From Acidisphaera sp035272265 (GTDB lineage: Bacteria > Pseudomonadota > Alphaproteobacteria > Acetobacterales > Acetobacteraceae), in contig DATEQV010000292.1 of NCBI GenBank assembly GCA_035272265.1, positions 1-5,615 on the forward strand: a DNA stretch of 5,615 bases, given 5' to 3'. Both the position numbers and the translations under genes were made by a program. Positions 1 through 5,615 of this stretch are shown piece by piece (the first letter of the stretch is position 1; each line of letters begins with the position of its first letter). The notes beneath the pieces are model-generated. The model did not search any database, was not told the DNA's origin, and was given only the letters and a program-made list of their open reading frames with translations.

Positions 1-1
1 C

Positions 2-1357
2 GACGCCCCCGGCCAGGAAATCGAGGCGCGGGTCGCCGGCACGACGGTCGCAACCGGCTCCACCGGCGCAGTGCTCTGGGACCGCGCGGTGGTGCAGCCG
101 GACCAGCGCAACCTTGCCTTCGAGATCACCATCCCCGAGTCGGCGTTCGACAGCGGCGACAGGGTCCGCGTCGCACTTGCCGCCCGCGGCGACAGCACGC
201 CATTCGCGTTCGCAACGCTGCACCGGGCCGGCGCGGTCGACGCGACGAAGGAGTTCGATGGTGCCTGCTACATCACGCAGGAACGCCGGCTCGCCGGCTG
301 GGCGTGGGCGCCGCGGGACCCCGGGCGCACGATTTCGCTCAGCATCCATATCGACGGCCGCTTCTGGCGACGTGTCTTCGCCGACATCGAGCGCGCGCAT
401 CTGAACGCCCGGCATCCAGGGATGGCGAAGCATGGCTTCGCCGTCGACCTGTCGGACGTGCTGGAACCCGACACTCCGCACATCGTCCAGGTCACTGTCC
501 ACGGCACGAACTTCCAGTTGCGGCGCTCGCCCGTGCCGGCAACCGCGGATGCACCGGAGCAGGTCACGACGAAACGGCCGTGGTTCCGACGGTCCTACTC
601 CACCGAGTTGCCTCGGTTCGGCGGGCGGTTCTCCGGCCGCATCCTGGCCGTGCGCAACGGCGCGATCTACGGCTGGGTGGCGGACCCGGAGGACGACGCG
701 CGCGTCCTCGATGTCGAACTCGTCGCGGGCAGCCGGACCCGTCTGACGACCGCCGATGCGGTTCTCCCGCTGGCCGGGCTCGAGGCGGGCGAACAGCAGT
801 CGCACGGCTTCATCGTCCCGGCGTTCTCGTCCCGGCTGCTGCTGCCACTGGAGAGAGGCTTTCGCGAGGTCTCGCTGAGGATCGCGGGGGGCGAGATGCT
901 GGCCGAGTCCCTGCGCGTCGCCGAACCAGGGCTGAAGATCGGCCGCTCCCCGTATCGTGGCTACTGCGATCCGGGCGAAACCGGGGTGCTGCACGGCTGG
1001 GCGTGGCAGGCGGACGCGCCCGAACGGCGCCTGGAAGTCGCCGTATTCATCGACGACGCGTTCTGCACCGTCGCGCGCGCCTCCGAGTTTCGCCAGGACC
1101 TGCGCGACGCCGGCATCGGCGACGGTCGGCACGGGTTTTCCGTCCACCTGCCGCCCCGCTACCTGAGCGGCGAGCGGCACATGGTCCACGTCGTCATCGC
1201 CCACGACGGCATTCCGCTCGCCAACAGTCCGCTGGTCGTCGCCGGATCCGCCCTCCGGCTGCGTCCGCGCCTGCTGGACATGGAACGCGCGCGGCGTCTT
1301 CTGCCGTCGGAATGGGGCGGTGCGGCAACGGCGAAGCCGGCGCGTCCCGCAGAATGA
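2..1357 (+). CDS. 3' part of a large repeat protein with G-W-A-W / H-G-F beta-rich modules, likely linked to surface carbohydrate or a glycosyltransferase
   Basis: The frame is open to the left edge, so the gene starts upstream. The GTG at 71 is an internal codon, not a convincing start, because the coding signal continues before it. The 451 visible residues hold no membrane segment and no recognisable catalytic domain. They consist of a partial repeat (about 2-235) and three fuller repeats (251-541, 629-919, 959-1243). The best units carry a Gly-Trp-Ala-Trp motif, a run of alternating hydrophobic residues, an Arg/Asp-Leu motif and then His-Gly-Phe, typically ending near Ser-Pro. From memory of the family, such modules occur as accessory parts of bacterial glycosyltransferases, sulfotransferases and related polysaccharide proteins. 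The link to carbohydrate is inferred from that. The stop at 1355-1357 is followed by a 161-base gap, so this gene is probably not in the ATPase operon. Gene identity is sound; function is uncertain. Confidence 0.85.
   Translation, partial: DAPGQEIEARVAGTTVATGSTGAVLWDRAVVQPDQRNLAFEITIPESAFDSGDRVRVALAARGDSTPFAFATLHRAGAVDATKEFDGACYITQERRLAGWAWAPRDPGRTISLSIHIDGRFWRRVFADIERAHLNARHPGMAKHGFAVDLSDVLEPDTPHIVQVTVHGTNFQLRRSPVPATADAPEQVTTKRPWFRRSYSTELPRFGGRFSGRILAVRNGAIYGWVADPEDDARVLDVELVAGSRTRLTTADAVLPLAGLEAGEQQSHGFIVPAFSSRLLLPLERGFREVSLRIAGGEMLAESLRVAEPGLKIGRSPYRGYCDPGETGVLHGWAWQADAPERRLEVAVFIDDAFCTVARASEFRQDLRDAGIGDGRHGFSVHLPPRYLSGERHMVHVVIAHDGIPLANSPLVVAGSALRLRPRLLDMERARRLLPSEWGGAATAKPARPAE
251..541 (+). 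repeat. Protein-level repeat unit A of the left-edge protein
   Basis: This unit has Gly-Trp-Ala-Trp near its start, then a strand ending in Ile-Asp-Gly, and later Lys-His-Gly-Phe. It closes with Arg-Arg-Ser-Pro. It aligns by eye with the unit at 959-1243. The similarity is visible in the protein and not as a DNA repeat, so the duplication is old. Confidence 0.7.
629..919 (+). repeat. Protein-level repeat unit B, the most diverged
   Basis: This unit keeps Tyr-Gly-Trp-Val where the others have Gly-Trp-Ala-Trp, an Asp-Pro shortly after, and Ser-His-Gly-Phe later. The segment between these motifs differs in length and content from units A and C, so the boundaries are approximate. Confidence 0.55.
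959..1243 (+). repeat. Protein-level repeat unit C, closest to the consensus
   Basis: This unit shows all the hallmarks in order: His-Gly-Trp-Ala-Trp, a strand ending Phe-Ile-Asp-Asp, Arg-Gln-Asp-Leu followed by Gly-Ile-Gly-Asp-Gly, then Arg-His-Gly-Phe, and finally Asn-Ser-Pro. A tail of about 37 residues, rich in Arg, follows to the stop codon. Confidence 0.7.
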
Positions 1358-1362
1358 GCCGG

Positions 1363-1395
1363 CGCGTGGCACGCGATGTCCTTCTTCTTCTATTT
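1363..1395 (+). terminator. Possible weak terminator of the left-edge gene
   Basis: Six bases after the stop codon there is a perfect inverted repeat, CGCGTG-G-CACGCG (1363-1375). It can fold as a 5-bp stem with a GGC loop. A pyrimidine-rich run follows (1379-1395, mostly C and T). The stem is short and the T run is broken by C, so this is only a candidate intrinsic terminator. It could instead be a small operator. Confidence 0.3.
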
Positions 1396-1518
1396 CGTGG
1401 TAATCTGCCCGCCGCTCATGACACGAACCTGTAACAGTCGGTTGAGCTTTAGGCCCGTTTCTCTTCCTGCTGATCGACCGCCTCCAACCTGAACCACCTT
1501 CACCTGAGGGGTAACACG
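1376..1518 (+). promoter_or_regulatory. Intergenic leader of the small protein-ATPase operon, probably holding its promoter
   Basis: This is the only gap of note in the window, and it is visibly richer in A and T than the flanking genes. No strong sigma-70 promoter is present. Weak candidates are an extended -10-like TGgTAATCT (1398-1406) without a good -35 box, and an ATGACA (1418-1423) that resembles a -35 box but has no -10 box at the right distance. A short palindrome, CTGTaACAG (1429-1437), flanked by AACC and GGTT, could be a regulator site. That the operon promoter lies here is inferred from the gap and the gene order. Confidence 0.4.
1506..1511 (+). promoter_or_regulatory. Ribosome binding site of the small protein
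   Basis: GAGGGG lies seven bases before the ATG at 1519. This supports that start over any downstream Met codon. Confidence 0.7.
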
Positions 1519-1836
1519 ATGGACGACGCTGCCACCGCCGATGCCGCCACGCCTTCCGATGAAGGCGTGATGAAGTCGGTTGCCGATGGGATGCGCGATG
1601 CCGCGGCCACCGCGACCGAGCATGCCGCCAAGGTGCGCGCCGCGGTCGAAGATGCCGGACCGAAGGCGTTGCGCGCCGTGTCCCGCGCGACCTACACCAC
1701 CGCGTACACGATCTCTTACGGGTTCGTGTACGCGTCGGTGTTCATCGCCCGCTCGCTGCCGCAGGACAACGCGTTCATGCACGGTCTGCACGACGGCGGC
1801 GTGGCCGCGCGCGACGCGCTCACGGGCGGCGAGTAG
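1519..1836 (+). CDS. Small single-pass membrane protein, candidate partner of the downstream P-type ATPases
   Basis: This 105-residue protein has no cysteine. Residues 1-55 are rich in Ala, Asp and Glu and look like a soluble, largely helical arm. Residues 57-80 form one hydrophobic segment, Tyr-rich, flanked by Arg52/Arg56 and Arg78. The Tyr residues fall at 59, 63, 67 and 71, with Phe75 continuing the same spacing. The C-terminal part has His88, His91 and Asp92 close together. There is no signal peptide. The gene has a good ribosome binding site and sits 47 bases before the ATPase gene, so the two are very likely co-transcribed. Small proteins of unknown function are common beside P-type ATPases. 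The mycobacterial PacL proteins, which help CtpC-type metal ATPases, are a positional parallel, but I see no clear sequence match to them. A role in assembling or regulating the ATPases is inference. Confidence 0.75.
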   Translation: MDDAATADAATPSDEGVMKSVADGMRDAAATATEHAAKVRAAVEDAGPKALRAVSRATYTTAYTISYGFVYASVFIARSLPQDNAFMHGLHDGGVAARDALTGGE

Positions 1837-1867
1837 GCGGCGGCTGGCCGCGCGGGCCGTTCGAAAC

Positions 1868-1873
1868 AAGGAG
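1868..1873 (+). promoter_or_regulatory. Ribosome binding site of the first P-type ATPase
   Basis: AAGGAG lies ten bases before the ATG at 1884 and fixes that start. It is the strongest Shine-Dalgarno match in the window. Confidence 0.75.
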
Positions 1874-1883
1874 AAGCCGCCGG

Positions 1884-4487
1884 ATGTACGACGCGCCGAT
1901 TGCCGCCGCGCCTGAGGTGAAGATCGTGTTCCCCGGGCCGGGCGTCATCCGGGTGGTGAGCGCCAGCCTGTTCGCCGAGCCCGACGACGAGTCCTGCCGC
2001 AGCTTGGTGCGCCGTGCCCTGCTGGCTCCGGAGATCGAGCATGTCGTGATCTCGCCTGCGGCGGTCCCGACGATGGACCTGCGCTTCGACGACGCCCGGC
2101 ATGGCGTCAAGGCTGTGCTGCAGCGGGTGGCCGACCTCATCCACGGTCGCGACGGCGCGGCCGCGCGCGACGGGCTCGCGGTCGCACCAGCGGTGACCGC
2201 GCGCGACCGGCACGGCGTGGTGCGTTATCGGCGCTACGCCAGCCGGGTGACGGGATGGCGCGTTGAGCGCGAACGCGTCGGCGCGCTGCGGCTCAGCAAT
2301 CCGGTGCTCTACCGCAAGAGCGTTTTGTGCCGGGCGATCGAGCGTGAGCTGATGGGCGTGCTCGGCGTGCATCGCTACGACACCAATGCCAGGAAGTGCC
2401 GGGTCGACATCGAATACGATCCGCGCCAGCTCAGCGCGGCACAGCTGCTCGAGATCCTCGACGGCGCCCTGGCAGCGACCGAGCATCCCGCACAGCTGGA
2501 CAAGCTCGAGCGCGACCTGACGATCTGCAGCATCTCGCTCCCGGTCGCTGCCTTCGCACAGTTCGCCGCACCGCCGCTGCTGCCCGTCGCCGGCGCCTTG
2601 TTCCTCTACACCACGCTGCCCAGCTTCAAGGGCGCCTGGCGCGTGCTGACCAAAGAACGCCGCCTCGGCGTCGACGTGCTGGATTCGATCGTCGTCATCG
2701 CCTGCCTCGGGACGATGCAGATCCTGCCCGGCGCGATCCTGGCCTGGTGCCTGTCGTTCGGTCGCTTTTTGGTGCGACGGACGGAAGACAACAGCAAGAA
2801 GCTGCTGCTTGGCGCGTTCGGCAAGCAGCCGCGCTTCTGCTGGCTGGTGCAGGACGGCCAGGAGATCCAGGTCGCGCTCGACAAGCTGCAGAAGGGCGAC
2901 ATCGTCATCGTGCACACCGGCGAGGTCGTGCCGGTGGACGGCATCATCACCGACGGCCTGGCGATGATCGACCAGCATGCGCTGACCGGCGAATCCGCCC
3001 CCGCGGAGAAAGGCGTGGGCGACCGGGTGTTCGCCTCCACCGTCATGGTCGCCGGCAAGATGCTCGTCGCCGTCGAAAAGTCGGGCGGGGAGACCGCGAC
3101 CGCCAAGATCGCACAGATCCTCAACGATACGGCGGGCTACAAGCTCGCCGCGCAGCACAAGGGCGAGCAGCTCGCCGACAAGGCGGTGCTGCCGACACTC
3201 GCGGTCGGCGCGGTGGCACTGGGCGTGATGGGCCCGCAGGGTGCGGCCGCGGTGCTGAACAGCGACATGGGCACGGGCATCCGGATGGCGGCGCCGCTGG
3301 CGATGCTGTCGACGCTGGCGCTGTGCGCGCAGCGCGGCGTGCTGGTCAAGGACGGCCGCGCGCTGGATCTGCTGTGCGAGATCGACACCGTGCTGTTCGA
3401 CAAGACCGGCACGCTCACGCGAGAGCGGCCGGAGGTGGGGTGCATCATCGCCGCGAACGGCCATTCGGCGGCGGACATCCTGCGCTATGCCGCCGCCGCC
3501 GAACGCAAGTTCCATCACCCGATCGCGCAGGCGATCCTGCAGCGCGCCGAGGACGAGGGCCTGGAGCTGCCGTCGACCGACCACACGCAATACAAGGTCG
3601 GCTACGGCATCACCGTCGGCGTCGACGGCCGCAAGGTGCGCGTCGGCAGCCGCCGCTTCATCGAAATGGAGGGGCTCGCGCTGCCGCCGGAGGTGGAGGC
3701 GGCGCTGGACGACGCGCATCTCGAAGGCCACACGATGGTGATGGTGGCGGTCGACGATGCGCTGGGCGGCGCGCTGGAGCTGCGCGCGTCGGTGCGGCCG
3801 GAGGTGCCGGAGATCGTCCGCGGCCTGCGCGCGCGCGGCATCAAGCACATCGCGATCATCTCGGGCGACCACGAGGCGCCGACCCGGCGTCTCGCCGAGC
3901 AGCTCGGCATGGACCGCTACTTCGCCCAGGTGCTGCCGGCCGACAAGGCGGAGTATGTGGAAAAGCTGCAGCAGGAAGGTCGGAAGGTCTGCTTCGTCGG
4001 CGACGGCATCAACGACGCGATTGCGCTGAAGAAGGCCAACGTGTCGATCTCGCTGCGCGGGGCGACGTCGATCGCCACGGATACCGCGCATGTGGTGTTC
4101 ATGGAGCAGGGTCTCGGCAAGTTGTGCGAGCTGCGCGACATCGCGCGCGACCTGCAGCGCAACGTCCGCACCAGCTGGGGGCTCATCATCGCGCCGAACG
4201 CGCTATGCATCGTCGGCGTGTTCACGATGGGCTTCGGCATCGGCATGTCGGTGCTGACCAACAACGTCGCCGCGCTGGGCGCCTTGGCGAACGGCGTTCG
4301 GCCGATGCGCAAGGTCGCCGCACTGGAGGCCGAGCGCCGTCACCTGCTGGAGCTGCAGCTCCGCGAGAGCGGCTTCCTGCACGGCGACGGGCTGCTGCAG
4401 GATGCCGAACAGACGGGGCCCGGGCCGCACGATGCGCGTGTCGCGCTCGGGGAAGACGTGGAGGAGGCCGAACTGGTCGCAGTATGA
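1884..4487 (+). CDS. P1B-like P-type ATPase (heavy-metal type fold) with two Cys-less HMA-like domains and no CPx motif
   Basis: This 867-residue inner-membrane pump is complete and moves a cation at the cost of ATP. Residues about 20-88 and 134-198 look like two ferredoxin-like HMA domains without CxxC, joined by an Arg-rich linker. Membrane segments fall near 212-229, 231-247, 264-279 and 281-296. The actuator domain has GEVVPVDG (346-353) and TGES (368-371). Two more segments lie near 434-480, followed by DKTGT with the phosphorylated Asp506. His545-Pro546, SGD (660-662) and GDGIND (706-711) mark the nucleotide and phosphorylation domain. The last pair of segments lies near 763-802, with Asn793 and Asn794. 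The helix before Asp506 reads Asp-Met-Gly-Thr-Gly (461-465) where metal pumps usually have Cys-Pro-Cys, so the ion cannot be named. A 57-residue acidic tail follows. It is translated from a good start 47 bases after the small-protein gene. ATPase identity is certain; heavy-metal transport is only probable. Confidence 0.95.
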   Translation: MYDAPIAAAPEVKIVFPGPGVIRVVSASLFAEPDDESCRSLVRRALLAPEIEHVVISPAAVPTMDLRFDDARHGVKAVLQRVADLIHGRDGAAARDGLAVAPAVTARDRHGVVRYRRYASRVTGWRVERERVGALRLSNPVLYRKSVLCRAIERELMGVLGVHRYDTNARKCRVDIEYDPRQLSAAQLLEILDGALAATEHPAQLDKLERDLTICSISLPVAAFAQFAAPPLLPVAGALFLYTTLPSFKGAWRVLTKERRLGVDVLDSIVVIACLGTMQILPGAILAWCLSFGRFLVRRTEDNSKKLLLGAFGKQPRFCWLVQDGQEIQVALDKLQKGDIVIVHTGEVVPVDGIITDGLAMIDQHALTGESAPAEKGVGDRVFASTVMVAGKMLVAVEKSGGETATAKIAQILNDTAGYKLAAQHKGEQLADKAVLPTLAVGAVALGVMGPQGAAAVLNSDMGTGIRMAAPLAMLSTLALCAQRGVLVKDGRALDLLCEIDTVLFDKTGTLTRERPEVGCIIAANGHSAADILRYAAAAERKFHHPIAQAILQRAEDEGLELPSTDHTQYKVGYGITVGVDGRKVRVGSRRFIEMEGLALPPEVEAALDDAHLEGHTMVMVAVDDALGGALELRASVRPEVPEIVRGLRARGIKHIAIISGDHEAPTRRLAEQLGMDRYFAQVLPADKAEYVEKLQQEGRKVCFVGDGINDAIALKKANVSISLRGATSIATDTAHVVFMEQGLGKLCELRDIARDLQRNVRTSWGLIIAPNALCIVGVFTMGFGIGMSVLTNNVAALGALANGVRPMRKVAALEAERRHLLELQLRESGFLHGDGLLQDAEQTGPGPHDARVALGEDVEEAELVAV

Positions 4488-4564
4488 GCGTGACGGTCGA
4501 AGTCCTCGACGGCGACGATTCGGCGATCGCCGCGACGCCGACCGCAGGCGAAACCCCGGCTTGA
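4484..4564 (+). CDS. 26-codon reading frame bridging the two ATPase genes (coupling leader, small protein, or frameshifted N-terminus)
   Basis: The ATG overlaps the stop codon of the first ATPase (ATGA, 4484-4487). The TGA overlaps the likely TTG start of the second ATPase (TTGA, 4561-4564). GAGGAGG (4461-4467) lies 16 bases upstream, which is far for a ribosome binding site. About four fifths of its codons end in G or C, while the next gene's frame over the same stretch is clearly less biased, so this frame looks coding. The product is an Ala/Thr/Asp-rich peptide with no membrane segment. It could be a translated coupling leader or a real small protein. It could also be the true start of the second ATPase, separated from it by a frameshift or a sequencing error at its end. 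Confidence 0.45.
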   Translation: MSVTVEVLDGDDSAIAATPTAGETPA

Positions 4565-5615
4565 GTACGCCGCCTGCATCGCCGTCGGCCGCCACCCAGC
4601 CGGGCTCGCTGACGATCACCGATGCAACCATCTTTGCGCCGGGGCAGGAGTCGCGCGCGGAGGTGTTCGCCCGCCGCGTGCTGCGGATCGCCGAATTGCG
4701 TGTGCTGGAGATCGACCCGGCCCGCGCCACCGCCACGCTGCGCTACCGGCGGCCGTTCGGCGACGCGGACGTGGTGGGCCGCCTGGCCGAAGCGGCGGCG
4801 CACGGCGAGCCGCTCGATGCGGCCGCCCTGCCGCCCTGGCGCCCCGATGAACCGGTCGTGCTGCACCATCGCACCGGCGTGGTGAGCACCTTCGACATCC
4901 TGCATTTGAGCCGGCGGCGCCTCTACATCCGCCACCCAGCGCTCAAAAGCGAGCCGGCGACGGCGCAGCGCATCGAGGACGCGTTGCGCGCGGCACCCGG
5001 TGTGCTGGACGTCGCCCGCTCCGGCCCGGGTGCCACGCTGGACGTGCGGTTCGACCCGGCGGTGGCCGACGGCCGCGCCCTGCTGCGCCTGGCTGAGACG
5101 ACGCTGCTGGCCTACCCCGACCTGCCCGCGAGTCTGACCGCGGGGCACACGAGCTTCGCTCTCGCCAACACCACCCTCGGCGTCGCGGCCGTCGGCGAGT
5201 TCGTCGCTTCTGCCGCGCTGCCGGTCGCGGCGGCGATGCTGCTCCTCTCGAACCTGGGCACGCTGCGCGCCGGCGCCGAGCAGGCCAGGGAAGGCAAGCC
5301 CGGTCTGCCGGCCCTGTACAGCACCATCGTGCTCGCCACCCTGGCCAGCGGCAGCTTCTTTTCGGCCGCGCTGATGTTCTGGTCGTTCCGCTACTGGGAA
5401 CGTCGCCACCGCAGCGACATGGCCGAGGAGAACGCCGCCTTGCTCGGCGAGGTCCACGCGCTTCCCGCGCAGGCCCGCGTGGTGACGGCCGACGGGAAGG
5501 AGCGGCTGGTGCCGCCGCTCAAGGTCGAGGCCGGTCAGCGCCTGCGTGTGGTCGCGGGCGAAACCATCCCGGTTGACGCCACTGTTGTGGCCGGAGCCGC
5601 CGTCATCGACGAGAG
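4561..5615 (+). CDS. Second P-type ATPase of the tandem pair, N-terminal 351 residues, cut by the right edge
   Basis: The frame is open to the window end, with no stop codon. TTG at 4561 is the most upstream usable start after the first ATPase; a weak AGGCG (4546-4550) precedes it. Residues 17-80 and 120-184 look like two HMA-like domains without CxxC. Four membrane segments follow near 199-213, 214-231, 251-263 and 264-278, then a basic Arg/His cluster. The start of the actuator domain carries GETIPVD (333-339) and breaks off at V-I-D-E (348-351), just before the expected TGE loop. It aligns throughout with the first ATPase, for example Val-Ala-Ala in the first membrane segment and Leu-Pro-Val-Ala-X-Ala in the second, so the two are paralogues. 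No cysteine occurs in the visible part. The catalytic half is outside the window, so activity cannot be judged. Family assignment is firm; the exact start is less so. Confidence 0.92.
   Translation, partial: MSTPPASPSAATQPGSLTITDATIFAPGQESRAEVFARRVLRIAELRVLEIDPARATATLRYRRPFGDADVVGRLAEAAAHGEPLDAAALPPWRPDEPVVLHHRTGVVSTFDILHLSRRRLYIRHPALKSEPATAQRIEDALRAAPGVLDVARSGPGATLDVRFDPAVADGRALLRLAETTLLAYPDLPASLTAGHTSFALANTTLGVAAVGEFVASAALPVAAAMLLLSNLGTLRAGAEQAREGKPGLPALYSTIVLATLASGSFFSAALMFWSFRYWERRHRSDMAEENAALLGEVHALPAQARVVTADGKERLVPPLKVEAGQRLRVVAGETIPVDATVVAGAAVIDE

Noticed and set aside
304..1434. Plus-strand frame of 376 codons overlapping the repeat protein
   Set aside because: It is Arg-rich and without pattern, while the frame from 2 to 1357 shows real repeated motifs. 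It is a shadow frame that runs on into the intergenic gap.
1376..1492. A 38-codon frame in the intergenic gap with a Phe-rich hydrophobic beginning
   Set aside because: It has no ribosome binding site, and its codon third positions lack the strong G/C bias of the real genes. The hydrophobic start comes from the pyrimidine run after the possible terminator.
1390..1869. Minus-strand frame covering the small protein and the leader
   Set aside because: Its product is Arg/Gly/Val-rich without motifs. The opposite plus-strand frame has a good ribosome binding site, high G/C at third positions and a membrane segment.
1837..1883. Possible terminator or attenuator between the small protein and the first ATPase
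   Set aside because: The GC-rich stretch can form small hairpins, but none is followed by a T run. The strong ribosome binding site at the end fits simple co-transcription.
1716..4091. Long minus-strand open frame of 791 codons opposite the first ATPase
   Set aside because: Its product is dominated by Arg, His, Ala, Gln and Asp with no domain pattern. It mirrors the codon bias of the well-supported ATPase on the other strand, which commonly leaves antisense frames open in GC-rich DNA.
2396..4486. Plus-strand frame overlapping the first ATPase, in the frame of the 26-codon bridge
   Set aside because: Before 4484 the translation is Arg/Gly/Ala low complexity and lies under certain ATPase coding. 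Only the last part, from the ATG at 4484, has coding-like codon use.
4222..5457. Minus-strand open frame of 411 codons opposite the ATPase junction and the second ATPase
   Set aside because: It has low-complexity Arg/Gly/Gln/Ala composition and no recognisable motif. The plus strand carries clear ATPase coding throughout.

Overview
The window is very GC-rich, and its coding frames end most codons in G or C. All genes that can be supported lie on the plus strand. Base composition, purine-rich ribosome binding sites and the protein families present suggest a high-GC proteobacterium. The genus cannot be read from this sequence, and no RNA gene, CRISPR array, insertion sequence or origin was seen.

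Region 1 (2-1357) is the 3' end of a large gene cut by the left edge. What remains is a chain of about four diverged beta-rich repeats of roughly 95-100 residues. Each well-preserved unit has a G-W-A-W-like motif and an H-G-F motif. Such repeats occur as accessory domains around glycosyltransferases and related surface-carbohydrate enzymes. No catalytic domain is visible. Region 2 (1358-1518) is a 161-base gap of lower GC. It holds a short hairpin followed by a pyrimidine tract, and a small palindrome; it probably contains the terminator of gene 1 and the promoter of the next operon.

Region 3 (1519 to the right edge) reads as one operon. It holds a 105-residue small protein with one Tyr-striped hydrophobic segment, a complete 867-residue P-type ATPase, a 26-codon reading frame that overlaps its neighbours on both sides, and the first 351 residues of a second P-type ATPase cut by the right edge. 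The two ATPases are diverged paralogues. Both begin with two ferredoxin-like, HMA-like domains that lack the CxxC metal site, followed by four membrane segments and an actuator domain. The first ATPase keeps all the catalytic P-type motifs (TGES, DKTGT, HP, GDGxND) but lacks the Cys-Pro-Cys type motif in the membrane helix before the phosphorylation domain.

The most interesting content is this cluster: a small membrane protein plus two tandem CPx-less or Cys-poor transport ATPases, whose substrate cannot be assigned from the usual signatures. The small protein is in a position comparable to that of small partner proteins of mycobacterial metal ATPases. A working model is a paired or sequential cation-transport system at the inner membrane. 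This model is inference; the P-type ATPase identity is not in doubt.
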